A stretch of DNA of 64,000 nt from Marchantia polymorpha subsp. ruderalis (Eukaryota; Streptophyta; Marchantiopsida; Marchantiales; Marchantiaceae). The position numbers and the translations under genes are program-made. A model generated the notes under the pieces. It was not told the origin of the DNA, ran no database searches, and worked only from the letters and a program-made list of their open reading frames with translations. Every line of letters starts with the position of its first letter. The first letter of the stretch is position 1. The stretch is from assembly GCA_037833965.1 (NCBI GenBank), contig AP031357.1, forward strand, positions 23,642,001 through 23,706,000, given 5' to 3'. Below are positions 12,258-25,099 of the stretch, one piece after another.

Positions 12258-14042
12258 TATGGAAAGAGTGTAAATCAATTAGACGACTTTTTTCTAGGCT
12301 ATGGCACTGAGGGCTCAAAATCAGAAATGCCTACTGCAGCTTCATCTCTTTCATGGTATAACAAGCCACACTGGAAAATCCCCTTTCGACGAAATTGTAC
12401 CTTCAACTGAAATCTAGTCTGCACACTATCTCTAGCTAGCACCGCTTTGTTGTGCCATACCATGCGCAGGAAACGTTTGTCCACGTTTATGCAAGACTAT
12501 CGTCTGGTTAGCCAAGAACTGATCTCGTCGTCTGCCAAAATACCACATTTGAGTTCTGTTGAACGAGCCTTGAATATAAGAGCGGCACGTGTTGGATGCA
12601 CATCACCTGACTACTCAGTTCTTGCACACTAAGGCATCTGCAACGTTATGCCACAACACTCACAAATCAACTCATGGGTTGTACTTGCGATTGTCTCATT
12701 TCAAATCGTCTTTAATAACATGATATATTTTAGTGGGTGGAGAGAATGAACCATCTCAAGGTTTGAGCTTAATGGGATCTCCTTTTTTTGACACGGAAAA
12801 TTGTGAAATGATTGGCTTTTGATATCACGATGGTAAACGATGGTAAAGAAACGAGAACCATTGTGAGCAGATCGGAGGTCATCAAAGTCGGTCTCCTCAT
12901 AGCCGGTGGGAGTGGACCGTTGAGGCTATGACCCTTCGTCTCTACTAGTTGGCCCAGAAGATGACCGATCAAAGTTCCCAGCTGCTTTCTCGTCTTGTGG
13001 ACTTTAGAGCTCTATCCTCCAACCCTGTCCTTGACGCTGTCGAGTACGAAAGTCCTTTATTTCCGCGGACTGAATGAATGGTTTCTTGTGCCTCTCATCT
13101 GAGCAGGAAGAGAAGGATGGAATATAAACGAAGACTCTCAAAGAACTTCAGAAGCCGTACATCTCAACTTCAAGAATCGGCTTGCGACAGCACCTCACGA
13201 AGATGATGAGTGTGGTCGACGGAGGAGCCAATCGTTTCTAGGTCCACTTTCAAGTACTGTATAACCGGCGAGAAGGATGCAAAAGAAAGCGAGTCCACAC
13301 TTTCAAAACACACACTCTTGAGCTGAATGGCTGGGAGGTTCGGGCTCATGGGCAACCAATCAGATGCCACACTGTGCAAACAAAAGCAGAGTTTCCGAAA
13401 GCAGATGATCCGTTGAGTTTCTGGCTCTTGATCTCGACCGTGAGCATCTGAAAAGTTGGAAGATCGTCGAAAGAGAGAACTTGATGTATTATATGACTTT
13501 TCGGACTCGGTGGTGTATTGATCATGACTCCATGAAGATTCATGACGTTCTGTTGGACCAGGTCCTGACGTCTTCACTGCGATTCTCTCAAAGCTTGGCG
13601 GCCAGAATGGAGTGGCCCTGTCCCCAACAACCAACTGTCACCATCGTTCAGATGTCACTTGGCGACTTCGAGCCCTTTCCACCCGAACTAAAGTCGCATT
13701 TCAGGCGGTGGTACCCATACAAGAGGAATTTTCTCTTGTCATCATGTTCTTTCTCGGCGCTTTCTTCCATTTCATAGCTTCCAACCTCATCGCAAACACT
13801 GCGTTAGTCACAGCCGTATCTAGGCAGAGAACTTAAAGTTGTGTCGTATGCGCGCTCGCTATCTTGAGAATACATGTCACTTCAGCTCACTTCGTGCTAC
13901 CACGTTTGCTTCTATTCTTTGGTCTTACTCCACGACATTGTCAATGTCTGAGCTCACCCTCTTTGGAACGAAGACCTCGACTGAACTGCTTCTCCGCACC
14001 CACTTTGGCGTGCGTGGGCCGGTTGTAGCAAGCATTCCATGA
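12258..14042. other. G6PDH 3' flank; no supported gene
   Basis: The first few hundred bases are presumably 3' UTR. Short frames on both strands at 13170-13836 show some leucine- and serine-rich stretches but switch frame often and have no start, domain or splice pattern that I can defend. Part of this may belong to the decayed coding stretch that follows on the plus strand. Confidence 0.4.
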
Positions 14043-14363
14043 GCGAAATGGACCAAAATAAGAACAGTGGATTCGGCATGTGGCTATTCGATGACTCAGG
14101 TACCAAACATTTTACTCGCAGCAGCAAGCAATTTGGAAAAGGTCAAAGTGATTGGAGTCGTATACGGCTCATGGCATATGGAGTCAAATCGGCTGATTAC
14201 CTCGAAGTGCTACGAAATTGTCTGATTTTGTGCCTTGTCCACGCCGGCTTTCGCCCAACCTCCAGAGACCGAGTCAGCCTGGGCACCAAGTTGGGCACAT
14301 GCAGAGCATTTCTCGGACATGCTTTGCTTTGTGGATCTGATCCCATATTCCGGGACGGAGTAG
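14043..14363 (+). pseudogene. Decayed coding stretch, possible leucine-rich protein relic
   Basis: One plus-strand frame reads 107 codons with a single in-frame TGA at 14223-14225. Both sides of this stop have protein-like, non-repetitive composition. Before it lies a Leu/Val-rich stretch of leucine-rich-repeat style (starting V-P-N-I-L-L near 14100). After it lies a segment ending in an aspartate- and proline-bearing tail before TAG at 14361. Upstream frames between 13.48 and 14.04 kb could be further eroded pieces. I do not recognise the family. An overlapping frame on the same strand (14039-14368) is open without interruption but looks less protein-like. Confidence 0.3.
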
Positions 14364-16690
14364 ATTAGAGGGAAGATTTGAGACGTTAAAAAAAGTCGTC
14401 CCATGCACCAACATGCCAATGGTAGTGTCTAATTACTGGCCCGTCTCCAATCATGAACCCTGGCCCTCTGAAATCGGCACTTTCTTTCTAGCACACGCAG
14501 ACGAACAGATATGAAGCTTTGGAAACAAATGCCTACGACTTGAGCAGTTAGAACATGCATACATAATCATGGGGCAGTATAGTCCCCATCTTTGTTTTGT
14601 ATTTGCCCCATTTCTGGTCAGCTCGTCGTTTGCCCTTTGTATCTGGATCTGAGATCTGCTGTGAAAGAGTGACCCAGATATTCCTCTTTATGGATGTGGT
14701 CAAAGTTGTCCATGTATCTGTGTCCATTCTGTAGCCTCACCCCGTCATGCAACACCCAGGTTGGGATTCTGATTCCATTTCGTCTCGGTCTCGGTCGATA
14801 AGATGGATGGATGTTCTTCTGCGCTCTCATAGAACCGACCCGGATACCCATGTTGCTGCTGCTGTCGATATCTCATTCATTCAGATTCCGCTTTGTTCAA
14901 TTTGCACTCATTTTTCTTTCGTTCACTACACCCCCACCCCATCATTGCCCATGTAAAAGACCGTGATCTCACTGATACATGTGCCACTTTCCGTTTGTGT
15001 GCCTTAACGATGCCGTCAAGGTTAGATGCACAGATGCAGGAGAGATTGTATGATTGCGTTTACATCTTTATCCTTGGGCTTCAAGTTACTAGCGGACACC
15101 GCCCATCGAGTTTATCAGAGTTCAAGCATGAACAATTAAGCAATGAAATTAATGAGGTGAAATAGTTTCTTCATCGCTTAAGTTAGAGTTGGAGTCTAAG
15201 ATAGAATATTACAAAGTGCATAGGAACCAAACGAGTTGAATGAGTACATTCACCAACCTCTTCCTCCTCCTCTTGGACCTGAAGAGGAGGAGACACATTT
15301 GAGCTTAGGTGGCTGGAAAGCAACAACATGGATTACGGTTGTGTGGCAGTTCATGTGAACTATCACTATCCTTCACGTGAAAAATACGCCCGAGTGATTG
15401 ATCAATCATGCCAAAGTTAAAACGAAACCCCTCACCCGAGAAAAAATCAAATGAATGAGGAGTCTCCGAATTAATCAATCAATTCCGCTTCATTCAAAGT
15501 AAGGGTCTGCACACAAACTTCCCCGCATTGATTCGTTAGGGATCCCATCGCACCTTCCCCATCTCCATCCATCTTCTGCATGCCAGGCACAACTCCACCA
15601 TGAAGTAAAACCCCAAGCAAGGCTAAGGGCCTCCTTGAACAACATCACCCCCGCGAATAATGAAATAAGGCCATCAAACGAATGGCATCGGAGTCCCATG
15701 GAACAATAAGAAGAAATAATTATATTAAATAGAACATTGAGATCAAAACATGTGCACTCGCTCGCCTCGCTGTGCGAGAGAGAGAGGAGGAGGAGTCGAA
15801 GTCGTCCCCGCCGGAAGCTGAACTTCCCACAGAGCTACGTCACGTCACATGACTCGATTGCATGAATCAAGGCAAGACGAGAGACGGGGTAATGGAGGTC
15901 GTCGTAATTGTCTCCTCTCCCTTAAGCCTCTGATTGGACTGACTGAATGAATGGGTGCAAATGGAAGTCACCACTTTCAGGCAAATTCATTCTCCCCTAA
16001 CCAAACCTCGTGCCGCGGCTGCTGCGACCATAACGAGCCAGGGCCGGTAGGGCGACTAGGGCCCGATTGGGTTATAAATACGGGGCGCAGACAAGGCTTC
16101 GGGAGCAGAGAATGAGACCAGCTTAAATTAAGCCTGGCCGAGTTAAATTTGGTCAAAAAGTCTTTGTGTGTGCGCGTAATAGATCGTAATGTCATCAATC
16201 GAAAGGCTGCTGCTGCTGCCGACTAGAGATTCCGCTAAATTTATTCGGCTGCACCTCAGGACTAGATCCATCTCGCACTGGATTAAGTCTCCGGGGGTAA
16301 ATTTGGACGTTCATTTGTCACGTCTGTGGGGCTCGCACCCCATGCTCCATGTGTGTACGGCCCGACGGGCCTTCCCGTCCCCTTTGCTATTTTTATCGAT
16401 GCGCTTTTCTCATTCATTTCTCTTTGTCTCTATAAGAGCCGGAAGCGTGTGTCTCCGTATCTGTACCCCGTATCCTCTGACGACGTAACCGTATGTAACC
16501 GCTGGCTTATCTGTAACGTGGTTTGGAGAGCAGGGCAGACGCAAGCAGACATTGTGGTGACTGGCCTGGTCTGCATTGTGATGTGATCTGCAGCTGCTGT
16601 CGATAATTGTGCTGTCGAGCTGAGCGAAATAAGTTTCTCTCTGCTTGTGAAAGTTGATCATCATTCGGTAGAGGGTCCAAACTTCCATCG
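14364..16690. other. Intergenic region with one promoter-like patch
   Basis: No gene is supported. The stretch has normal to high GC and short simple repeats such as (GAGA) at 15775-15795. A TATA/CCAAT pair is listed separately at 16066-16080. The frames that follow it (16189-16488 and 16326-16586) have no domain. Confidence 0.5.
16066..16080 (+). promoter_or_regulatory. Orphan TATA box with adjacent inverted CCAAT
   Basis: The sequence holds ATTGG (inverted CCAAT, 16066-16070) followed at once by TATAAATA (16073-16080) in GC-rich DNA. That is a textbook core promoter look on the plus strand. No coding gene starts downstream before the AT-rich block, so any transcript would be non-coding or belong to a lost gene. 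Confidence 0.4.
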
Positions 16691-18958
16691 AAAGAGAAAT
16701 TTTATAATCCAGATATCTGGTGTGAAAACGGATGTCTATTAGTATACTCTGAAAACCGAGCTATTTCTTTCCACATTGATTGATGAAGTAGACATTCATC
16801 TTTGGTACTTATTCGTAGAATAAAATACTATGTATCTCTTTGGTTTATTGTTCTTCAGTTCATAATACTCGGTAAAAAATATTTCAACTCTAAGAAGTAT
16901 TAATTAAAAAGTAAAAAAATGATTTTCAAGCTACATAAAACATTGCTCTTGAATCAGATCCAAATACTCTAAATGATTGATAATCTTCTTAAAATGCTTC
17001 TTATTAAAGACTAAAATACAAATAGCAATTTAAAAATTTTGGGATATTTTGAATGGAGACATTTTACACATTCCAATTCATACAAACGTAATTATTTGTC
17101 CAAAAAAAAATACATTTCATGTACAAATAAGATACACATCATGTAGCGTTGTATCCAATAAACTATTTGAGTAAAACTGAAAAAGAGGATAATGTTATAT
17201 TGTTATAAATCCTAATGACTATACATTATAAAAAAAAATTAGTTAATTTGAATGATAATGATTCATAAGGTGTTGATAAAAAAAATTAACTACGTTTATG
17301 AAATTAATTGTGTTTTCTAACATAGTTAGATTAATTTCATAAGAATACTATTGATAACTCAAGTAGCAAGGTAACTCAGATAATCCGAACATAGGGTTTC
17401 TTGACATACCTCGTACTCTTTGTAATCGTAGCAAATGTGGCTCACCCCAAACACTATTTTAGGTTTTTTCAACAAGAGCTTATGTTTCTAGAGGTTAATA
17501 ATGTATCGTTTGAGTGCATGTTTATGTATGAGGATTATTCTCCTGTTTTTTCTTTTCATTTTTCATTACAAATGAATATCATTCTTAATTTTTGTAAAAA
17601 AATCTGATGAATATTTCTTTTAATGCAATTTTTATGAAAATAAAATTACATTTTGAAAGTGAAACACAATTTAAAAAAATAGTTAAAATATGATCTAAAA
17701 TAGCAATAAAAAAGATGTTTTTGATAAAAACTCAAAAAATGTAAACGATGATTTATTCCTATATGTAACAATTTTGAATTAAGAAAAAAAATAAAATTTA
17801 AAGTTGATAAAATCTTTGGCTGAGTCTACAAAACTATGATGTAATAGATGCGTGAATCATGAATGTATGAATTTCAATTTGCACGCAATATTGTTAAAAT
17901 AAATGCCAAATGATCAGTATTTGTATTGAAATTTTTTGCTTGTCATCATAAACAATAAATCTATCTTTTCTAATCAAATTGAAAATAATATGAATTGTTA
18001 TATTTTACTTTCATATTTATCTCTCGTATCCGTGTATAAATTAAACATATTAAGTATATTGTATAAATAAAATAAGATTTCTATTCAATGTGTATTTTAA
18101 ATGCAATTGTAAACAAGGTTAAATAAAAGTTGTGAAAAATATTGAATTATTTGTTATGATATTTATTGCAAATGAATATTTAGTGAAAATCACTTGACGA
18201 TTGTGCACATTTTGTTTAAATTCTTTTTCATTACAAAGATTTTAGATATAATATATTTATATTAAAATACTAAATATATGATTCAAACAAGTATTTTTAA
18301 AGAAATTTTATTGGATTTCATTTTTGGAAATAAATTGTTCAAATTTGTAGATTTCATGAATTAAGCAAATTGAATCAATTCATTTTTTATTTTTTCATAT
18401 TGCTAATGTTAAAAAATGAAAAAAAAATCAGATTTAATATTGATATTTTCAATTTTTTGATAAAATCTTTAATTATTTAATAATTTATATATTGAAATTG
18501 TTGATCATGTTTTTATAGTCATTACATTTAAAACATTGTAAATAAAAATTTAACATAAAAAGCTAAAAAATTTAATGTAATTTCTATAGTATAAATCAAT
18601 TTTTATTAAATAATATTAGAAACTGAAATAAATTAAGTTTTTATTTTTTTTAAAATTTTTATAATAATAAATTTTTATATTTCTATTCATAAATATTCAT
18701 ACAAAATTAATGTAATTTTTTTATAAAAATAATAAATAAAATTTTAATTTTAATTTTTTATTCAAATATAAATATATATAAGTAACGTATATACATTATA
18801 AATGATGCATGTAAGATATTATTAAAAAATAAAAAATAAAAAATGTATGATTTTTTTAACAAATTTTATTTCAATGAATTTAAGTCATTATATAAATAAA
18901 TTTTAATCTAAGGTTTAAATTATGAAAAGAACTGAATTAATTCATAAGACTTACTCAC
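16690..18958. other. AT-rich block, first part
   Basis: This is very AT-rich sequence with stops in all frames and many poly-A and poly-T runs. I found no coding exon, terminal repeat or tRNA. It is probably heavily mutated transposon or heterochromatin-like DNA. Confidence 0.5.
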
Positions 18959-19397
18959 ACTCATTGGCGTAAAAAACGTAGTAGGTTTCGATTCTCCCAC
19001 TCCATCAATGTTCCACTTGTGGGTCACACGTAAAGAATCAAACCGTTCATGAAGGCGAGCTGATTCTGCGCAAAGCACCTTCACATACTCCAATAGAGGT
19101 TTACCATTCATAACACTTAGCTTTTGACAAAACTATGACAAACCATGTGTTAAATGACAAATTGAAACTCATTGCACAATCTTGTATCATTGATTTACTT
19201 TTGAAAAAACATTATTGAAAATATGTAATATAGCAAACAATCAATTTGAATGACTTGTAAACTAGTCTCGAGCGGGACGTTACTTGCTCAAGATATATCT
19301 GGTGTCCATCAAGGAAAAATCACAGATAATGTCGAGAGCAGTTAATAGTTTCCTTGGGATCACGCATCTCCGATATCAACTTTCGCCTCATGAACAT
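18959..19397 (-). pseudogene. Two-exon gene relic with an internal stop
   Basis: Within AT-rich DNA, a minus-strand island of normal composition shows two exons in matching phase. Exon A is 19397-19255, with an acceptor AG directly before an ATG and a donor AA|GTCATT. Exon B is 19115-18959, ending at a strong donor GTGAGTAAG. Together they would encode about 100 residues, charged and non-repetitive, with dense E, R, K, H and S. Exon A carries one in-frame TGA about 25 codons in; the codon would be Trp if a single base differed. I do not recognise the family. The splice structure says it derives from a real gene; the stop and the surrounding decay argue that it is a fragment. Confidence 0.4.
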
Positions 19398-21850
19398 CTA
19401 CAATGATACAAAATTAGTTAAATATTGTAAATTACAATGTTAATGACATTTGTTTACATTTTTGCTAAGTTTTACTCAGAATAAAACTATTTTGAGGTGG
19501 CACATCTTTTATTTTCAGTCAATATCGCACCAATTATATTGAGAATTTATTATCGATTTACATACATAAAAATAAAATCTGATGAATTTTTGAACTTATT
19601 AAAGAATTCTGCAGTATCATAACAGACTATAACGGAATTAGCTAATCAATTTGATATTGTAATATCAATTTTCAATGTTTGTTCAAAATAAACATTATAA
19701 GTAAGTAGTCTATAAGTAATGTAGAATGATATAAAACTGAATTAAACTTTAGTAGCTTTGATAATTTTTAACTTGGTTGAAGAATCATGAATATGGTGTA
19801 AAATGTCACATGTATTATGCTTTATTTTTATGATTATTAATAATGAGTTTACAATACTAATCACAAATAAACACAATGACTATAAATTACATAAATTTTC
19901 ATTCAAAGTTTTATTGAATTATTTATTATTATTATTTTTAATAATAATAAATTTTAAGGAATGAAATTTTATAAAATAATTTTAAAAATAATTTAAATAA
20001 TTAAATACGTAAGAAATAAATATATAATATAAAATTATATGAAAATATTATATTGAAATAATAATATCTATTTTATATTCAATTATACAATAAATCCATA
20101 AAATATTAAACCAATTATATATATATTATTTATTATAAATATAATATATTTTGATTAGTATACTAGACAAACAAACAAAGTGCAAGCTTTCTTCTTTTAC
20201 TTCGAGCAAAATTTGCTATTGATAATAACTCAAACTAACGCATGAATGAATCAAAACGATAGATGATGACAAAAGTTCATACGCAAATTGACTATCTTAA
20301 TTGAATGCATTGGAATCTAGATCCACCCCAAAAGCTTATAGACGCTTTTGACACAAGTCCGAAATTGAGCAAACAATCATGTTACAAAAGTTCATATCTA
20401 GACTTCCATATCACCGATCAATCTTGGCTTGCATTGAACTAACTGGAAGATATGTTGAATTGCGAGTGGTAAGAAGCATATTCGGCATGGGAAGCACAGA
20501 TAAAGATATGTGAGCAGACCAGCAATAGTTTCTATGTCAACATGTCGAAGCCAAGGATCAAGCCAGTGATGGAGGGTAAGAGCTTGAGATAAGTTATAAT
20601 TTGAAGCTGCTTTATATAATTTTTGTATAAATTTTTTATAAATATCAATTTATTAATAACTTAATAAAATTAAAAGAAATGTCCAATCAATCTCATAATG
20701 TAAAAATGTTATTTTTGATTTTAATCGGATTTTTAATAATCATTCAAAATATCATATAAAAATCCAAAAATATTTGAATTTATCAAAATTCTATTTTTAA
20801 AAATAAAAAATTCTACAAATTAATAAATTTTAATTAAAAAATAAAAAATAAAAAATAAATATCAATAAAATGTATTTTACATCTCATGCATAAGATAAAA
20901 AAATAAATTTACATGTATAATATTACATAATGAAAAAAGGTTTTTTTATTATGTAAATTTATTTTTTATAATTTTTTATACTGATAAGAAGTAAAATTAT
21001 TTTGATTAAGATTTTTTTTATATGAAATTTCTAAAAATTAATAAATTAATCGTTTCACATTTTTTAAAAATGTATAAAACTATATCATGATATAAAATTT
21101 TAAAAATATTTTTGTCTAAAAATTGATAAAATCAACTGAATGAAAATGAACCCAAATCATTAAACTTGTATTTATTAAAATTTTTGAGATAATTATACAT
21201 AAGTAAAATCTAAAATAACATGTCTTTGATTTTTTAGCTACTCACATGTATATAAAGATTAATTGAAGCCAGAAATAAAATAAATTTTATTATGTTACAT
21301 GTGACAAAAAAAATTTGAACTTGAAGTTTTATGTCTTTTTTTTATGTTTTGATTATTAGATTTTTTCATATAGATGATCATCTATGAAGTTTAAAAGTAA
21401 AAAGTAATTTTTTTATTAGATGATAAACAATATTTGATAACATTTTATAAATAATAACATGGAATTTTCTCTAAAATAACTTGCTCCATTAAATATGTTG
21501 ATCCAAATACATTTAGTTTCTTCCCTTCCTTAGATAATATACATTCAGCATCACAAAAGTATCGAATATAAGACTGAGTGCGAAAGACTCAAAGACACAC
21601 TGGAAACACAGAGTTTACCTTGTGCTTAGTAGCACATGATTATCGAGTACGGGGAAAAATATCTCGATTATTTCGTATTAAGAAGCTGGGCAATGAGTAG
21701 CATACAACATGCATCATCATCCGACCTTACGAAGTTATGCATCCGTTCCTTAAGCTTTAACGGTTGCCTTTCCTTGACTCTAACGGTCCGGAAAGCGTGA
21801 AGAAAACAATTCTCACCATGCAGTTGTGAAAGAAACAAACAGACAATAAT
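19398..21850. other. AT-rich block, second part
   Basis: The sequence is mostly AT-rich with no usable frames. Bases 20160-20590 are closer to normal composition but show no domain or splice structure that I could follow. A long AT hairpin is listed at 20898-20967. Confidence 0.5.
20898..20967. repeat. AT-rich inverted repeat, 17 bp perfect outer arms
   Basis: Outer arms 20898-20914 and 20951-20967 are exact reverse complements. The inner portion (about 20923-20954) also pairs almost completely, giving a hairpin of about 70 bases. It could be a small MITE remnant; chance is more likely in AT-rich DNA than elsewhere. Confidence 0.6.
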
Positions 21851-23624
21851 ATTATAAGATGTATGGCCCGCCCCGCAAGGTTAAGCCCACCCACCAACCC
21901 TTGGTCTCACTCGACCGGCGACGAAGATGCCGATGCTGGTCGCGGACGGACGAACCGACGAACGCAGCTCTGCTACGGAAGAGTCGAGTCAAGACTGTAG
22001 CGAGAGTCCGAGTCCAAGTCCGGCCAAACGCGCTCCCCTCTGTAGACAAGGACGTGCAGCCACAGGCACAGGCAGCCAGCGGGAGGGAGAGTTCTTCTAT
22101 CGAACGTAACGTGACCCCGCCGCCGGAGATCAATCCCCGGAGCCCTCCAGTCCCACACTCGCGCGCCTCGCCAGCAACGGTCCCGGCGCCACGACCTCCG
22201 AGCATGCGCCAAAAGGGGGCTCGTTCTTTTCTCTTTTTTATTTTTGTTATATTTTTGTTTATGAGCCCTCCCCCTTTTTATAAATTCTTTTATTGCATTC
22301 TTCTATATCCCTCCGATTCCGACTTTCCTCCGCTTCCTTTTTGTTGGTTTGTTGTTTCAGGTTCCTTATGGTCTGGTCACCTTGTGACCGAGAGGGAGAA
22401 CATACGCGATGATGGACGATCGCCATGATATTTAAGGCGCTTGCATGATATAAAGGCGCCCCGTCGGGTCCGGCCATTACTCATATTTTTTTCTGTGGGG
22501 GCGGGGCGCTTACAAAATGGCACGAATATCATTTTGCGCCCCTTGGTGTGCATGATATAAAGACATCGTCCTTAAATCAGGGGGGGCCGATTGAGGATAT
22601 GATGGGATTTATGAGTATGGGTATCTAGGGCGCGACTTGACCCATTGACCGGGAGAGAACAAATCTTCGGATTGGGCTTCTTCGTCGCCCTTCTTCTGCC
22701 CGATCCACGGACATGGATTGAGTTTTCATGGACGTCACAGAGTGGCGTCCGTTATAAATTCCGGCTTTTCGACATCATTTCTGCGGTGCAGGACCCAAGG
22801 CGCGAATGAGTGTCGCATTTACTGACGAGTCGCGGAGGAAGTAGGGCTTTTGTGGCGGGCATGGTTTCCGCAACAAGCGAAGCCCTGCGGTGCCGCTCGC
22901 AACTGCCCTTCACAATTTCTCGTTTGCCTTCTGCCTCCTGCGATTGGGACTGTGCTTTGTCGTTGATGCTTTTGGTGGGAGTGTATGAACAGTGGAGCGG
23001 CATCCATCGATCGCGTACAAATCCCGCACGCAAGCGGCATGGGAATCAATCAGGATCTCCGCATTAGTTAATTGGCAACTTACCAAACCTCGGCACAGTG
23101 CAGTGGACCATTGAATTCCCGATGGGATGGATAGACTGAACGCATACGTGACCGGACTCGCGGGATAGGCGATGGATGAGAACATTTTCGTGCCACTCTT
23201 CGGCCGCTCCTCAACGTGCTCGTGTGTGGTTCCTTGCTCGGATTGTTTCGGTATATTACGCTCACGACTGAGGACAAGACCGGGTCCCTTCCGCCCCAAG
23301 GAAGGAACCTCGTCTCCGCCTTCCCGTGCCCGGATTGATCTCATCTTCCACTGTTCCATTCACTTTTGTGCATGAGCAGATATTTGGTGTCTGAATGATG
23401 TGTGCACCAAACCTGCGTAGGTCTCCTCCCCCTTATCACCCGACGATCGATCCCACATTCAGACTACCTCATCTTCGCTTTCAAAATAATCTTCTTGAAA
23501 ACCAACACAACCCGTAGAACTGTCAAAACAATTTTTAAAAATGATTCTTAATATTTTTTTGAAAACATAGTTTCTTAGGAATGTCCCCAGCATACGATTT
23601 CGGAGGTCCTATCCTCTGTGATGC
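21851..23624. other. GC-rich patch without a supported gene
   Basis: Open frames overlap on both strands (for example 21859-22428 plus and 21852-22205 minus) but are low in complexity and Arg/Pro/Ser-rich, as expected from GC-rich non-coding DNA. TATA-like elements occur at 22443-22455, 22550-22562 and 22753-22759. It may be the promoter or leader of an unidentified transcript. Confidence 0.45.
22422..22562 (+). repeat. Three copies of a CATGATAT(A)AAG element
   Basis: GCCATGATATTTAAGGCGC (22422-22440) is followed at once by TGCATGATATAAAGGCGCC (22442-22460). A third GCATGATATAAAG lies at 22550-22562. Two copies run into GGCGC. The AT core resembles a TATA element. Confidence 0.6.
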
Positions 23625-23980
23625 TCATGCCTCGTCATCAGAGACATATATTTCTAGGTGAATTTCGGTCACATTTTTGGGGAGTAAACTTCGTATGATC
23701 ATGTTGATATCATGATGGGAGAATTTCGCTTCGAACCTGGAAGATAGGAAAATATCTTCTTTGCCTCTTGGCATCGAGTTGACTTGTAAGTGACCTGCGT
23801 ACGTCTTCATCTCTGGAATATCTATATCCAAGCTTGGTATATTTTCATTATTAATCTCGGGGAATTTCCCTGCAAAGATACTCTTCACTTTCAAGGTAGT
23901 AACTGGAATTTTCCTGCTGCTTCTGTCTATTCCGTGGTCTCCATTCACCGAACCTCGTAGGATTAGCGGCGTTCAGTGAG
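23625..23980 (-). CDS. Unassigned minus-strand ORF without ATG at its start
   Basis: The frame is open for about 115 codons and ends at 23625 with an acidic tail (VSDDEA). Its composition is protein-like: a basic N-terminal part, an I/D/P-rich middle and a mixed C-terminal part. The first ATG lies well inside, so this would be an internal exon or a relic. No family is recognised and no splice site is certain. Confidence 0.25.
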
Positions 23981-25099
23981 CCCCGGGTAGAGCGTCTTCA
24001 GGGCCTTCGAAGCTCGGGCTGTGGCAATATTCATGCCAATGAATATTGCCATTGAGCCTACCAGTGATGGGTTTAGTTTGGAGCCTTAGCCTTGACGTTT
24101 TTCTCACCTTCGACATCTACGTGGTCGGCCAAAACTACCACGTTTACCAACCAACATGGTTGCGATGGGAACTATGAGGTAGTTTGAGGGGGTGGAGAGA
24201 AAAGGAAAAAGAAGATGATAATATGATTAAAAAGGAGGAGGAGGAGGTCTGAAAGGGTATTTCGAGGGTGGGATCGAGGCCGGTGTTCCTAGGACATCCG
24301 AATAATTCAGGAATGAGGAAAATAATATTAAGCCGGACGGATTTTCATCTTTTTTCTCGGACCTCGCAATGGGTCGGGAGCCAGTGTCGTTTTGCATGTT
24401 CCATCGGAAATTCTGCTCGCCTCAAGGTTGCCCTCACGTACCATCCATACTTCGGAACTTTCACGGTTGACCTCGTTCGTCTAAATAAAATAAAACCACG
24501 GAGTGGGAAGGACGTGCACCTCCATCCGTTGCTTCGAGCGCAAGCAGCATCATCACATGTTGTGAAAAGTCTCGGCCTTCACCTAACGGAATCTCGATAT
24601 AACTCGACAAACCGAGAGAGAATATTCGCAGGAGTTCTGATCCCAAGAGTCCAGATTATTCCATAACTTTATACTCCTCCCGATCTCATAACCAGAAACT
24701 ACCACGGTCCACTAGAGAATCTCGGGATTTCACCCAAAAGTAGAAAGGTTGCATGCCATGAAACAACATCCAAAGGCGCGGTCCTAAACGGTAAAGTCGG
24801 GCTTCCAATAATCAATCACAAGGTTGTGGCAAGGTTACAGCATAAAACAGTTGAGTTAATTGCCTCTCGTACTGCTTCATTTAATCTTGTTAAAGATGAG
24901 ATGGAGAAATCAAGGAGGATACGTAATCTAATATAATTCAATGGGTAGATATGGTCACCACAGTGGTTCTCATCGAAGGAGCTCGAATGGGTCGAGCCTG
25001 GAGGAGTATGGATGCTAATACGTACAGTAGAGGGGTGGGGAGGATAAATCATTCCGCGGTCAGAATGTACGTTCCTAGGCGGTACAGGTACCGCAGTAG
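23981..25099. other. Intergenic, no supported gene
   Basis: Short frames occur on both strands, for example 24268-24666 plus (132 codons), with no recognisable domain and unconvincing composition. A purine-rich run lies near 24190-24250. Confidence 0.4.

Noticed and set aside
16690..21850. Possible retrotransposon in the AT-rich block
   Set aside because: No terminal repeats, primer-binding site, or reverse transcriptase/integrase motifs could be seen; it may be one, but the sequence does not show it.
21859..22428. 189-codon plus-strand frame
   Set aside because: Pro/Arg/Ser-rich with a Phe-rich end from poly-T; antisense frames are open too. No domain.
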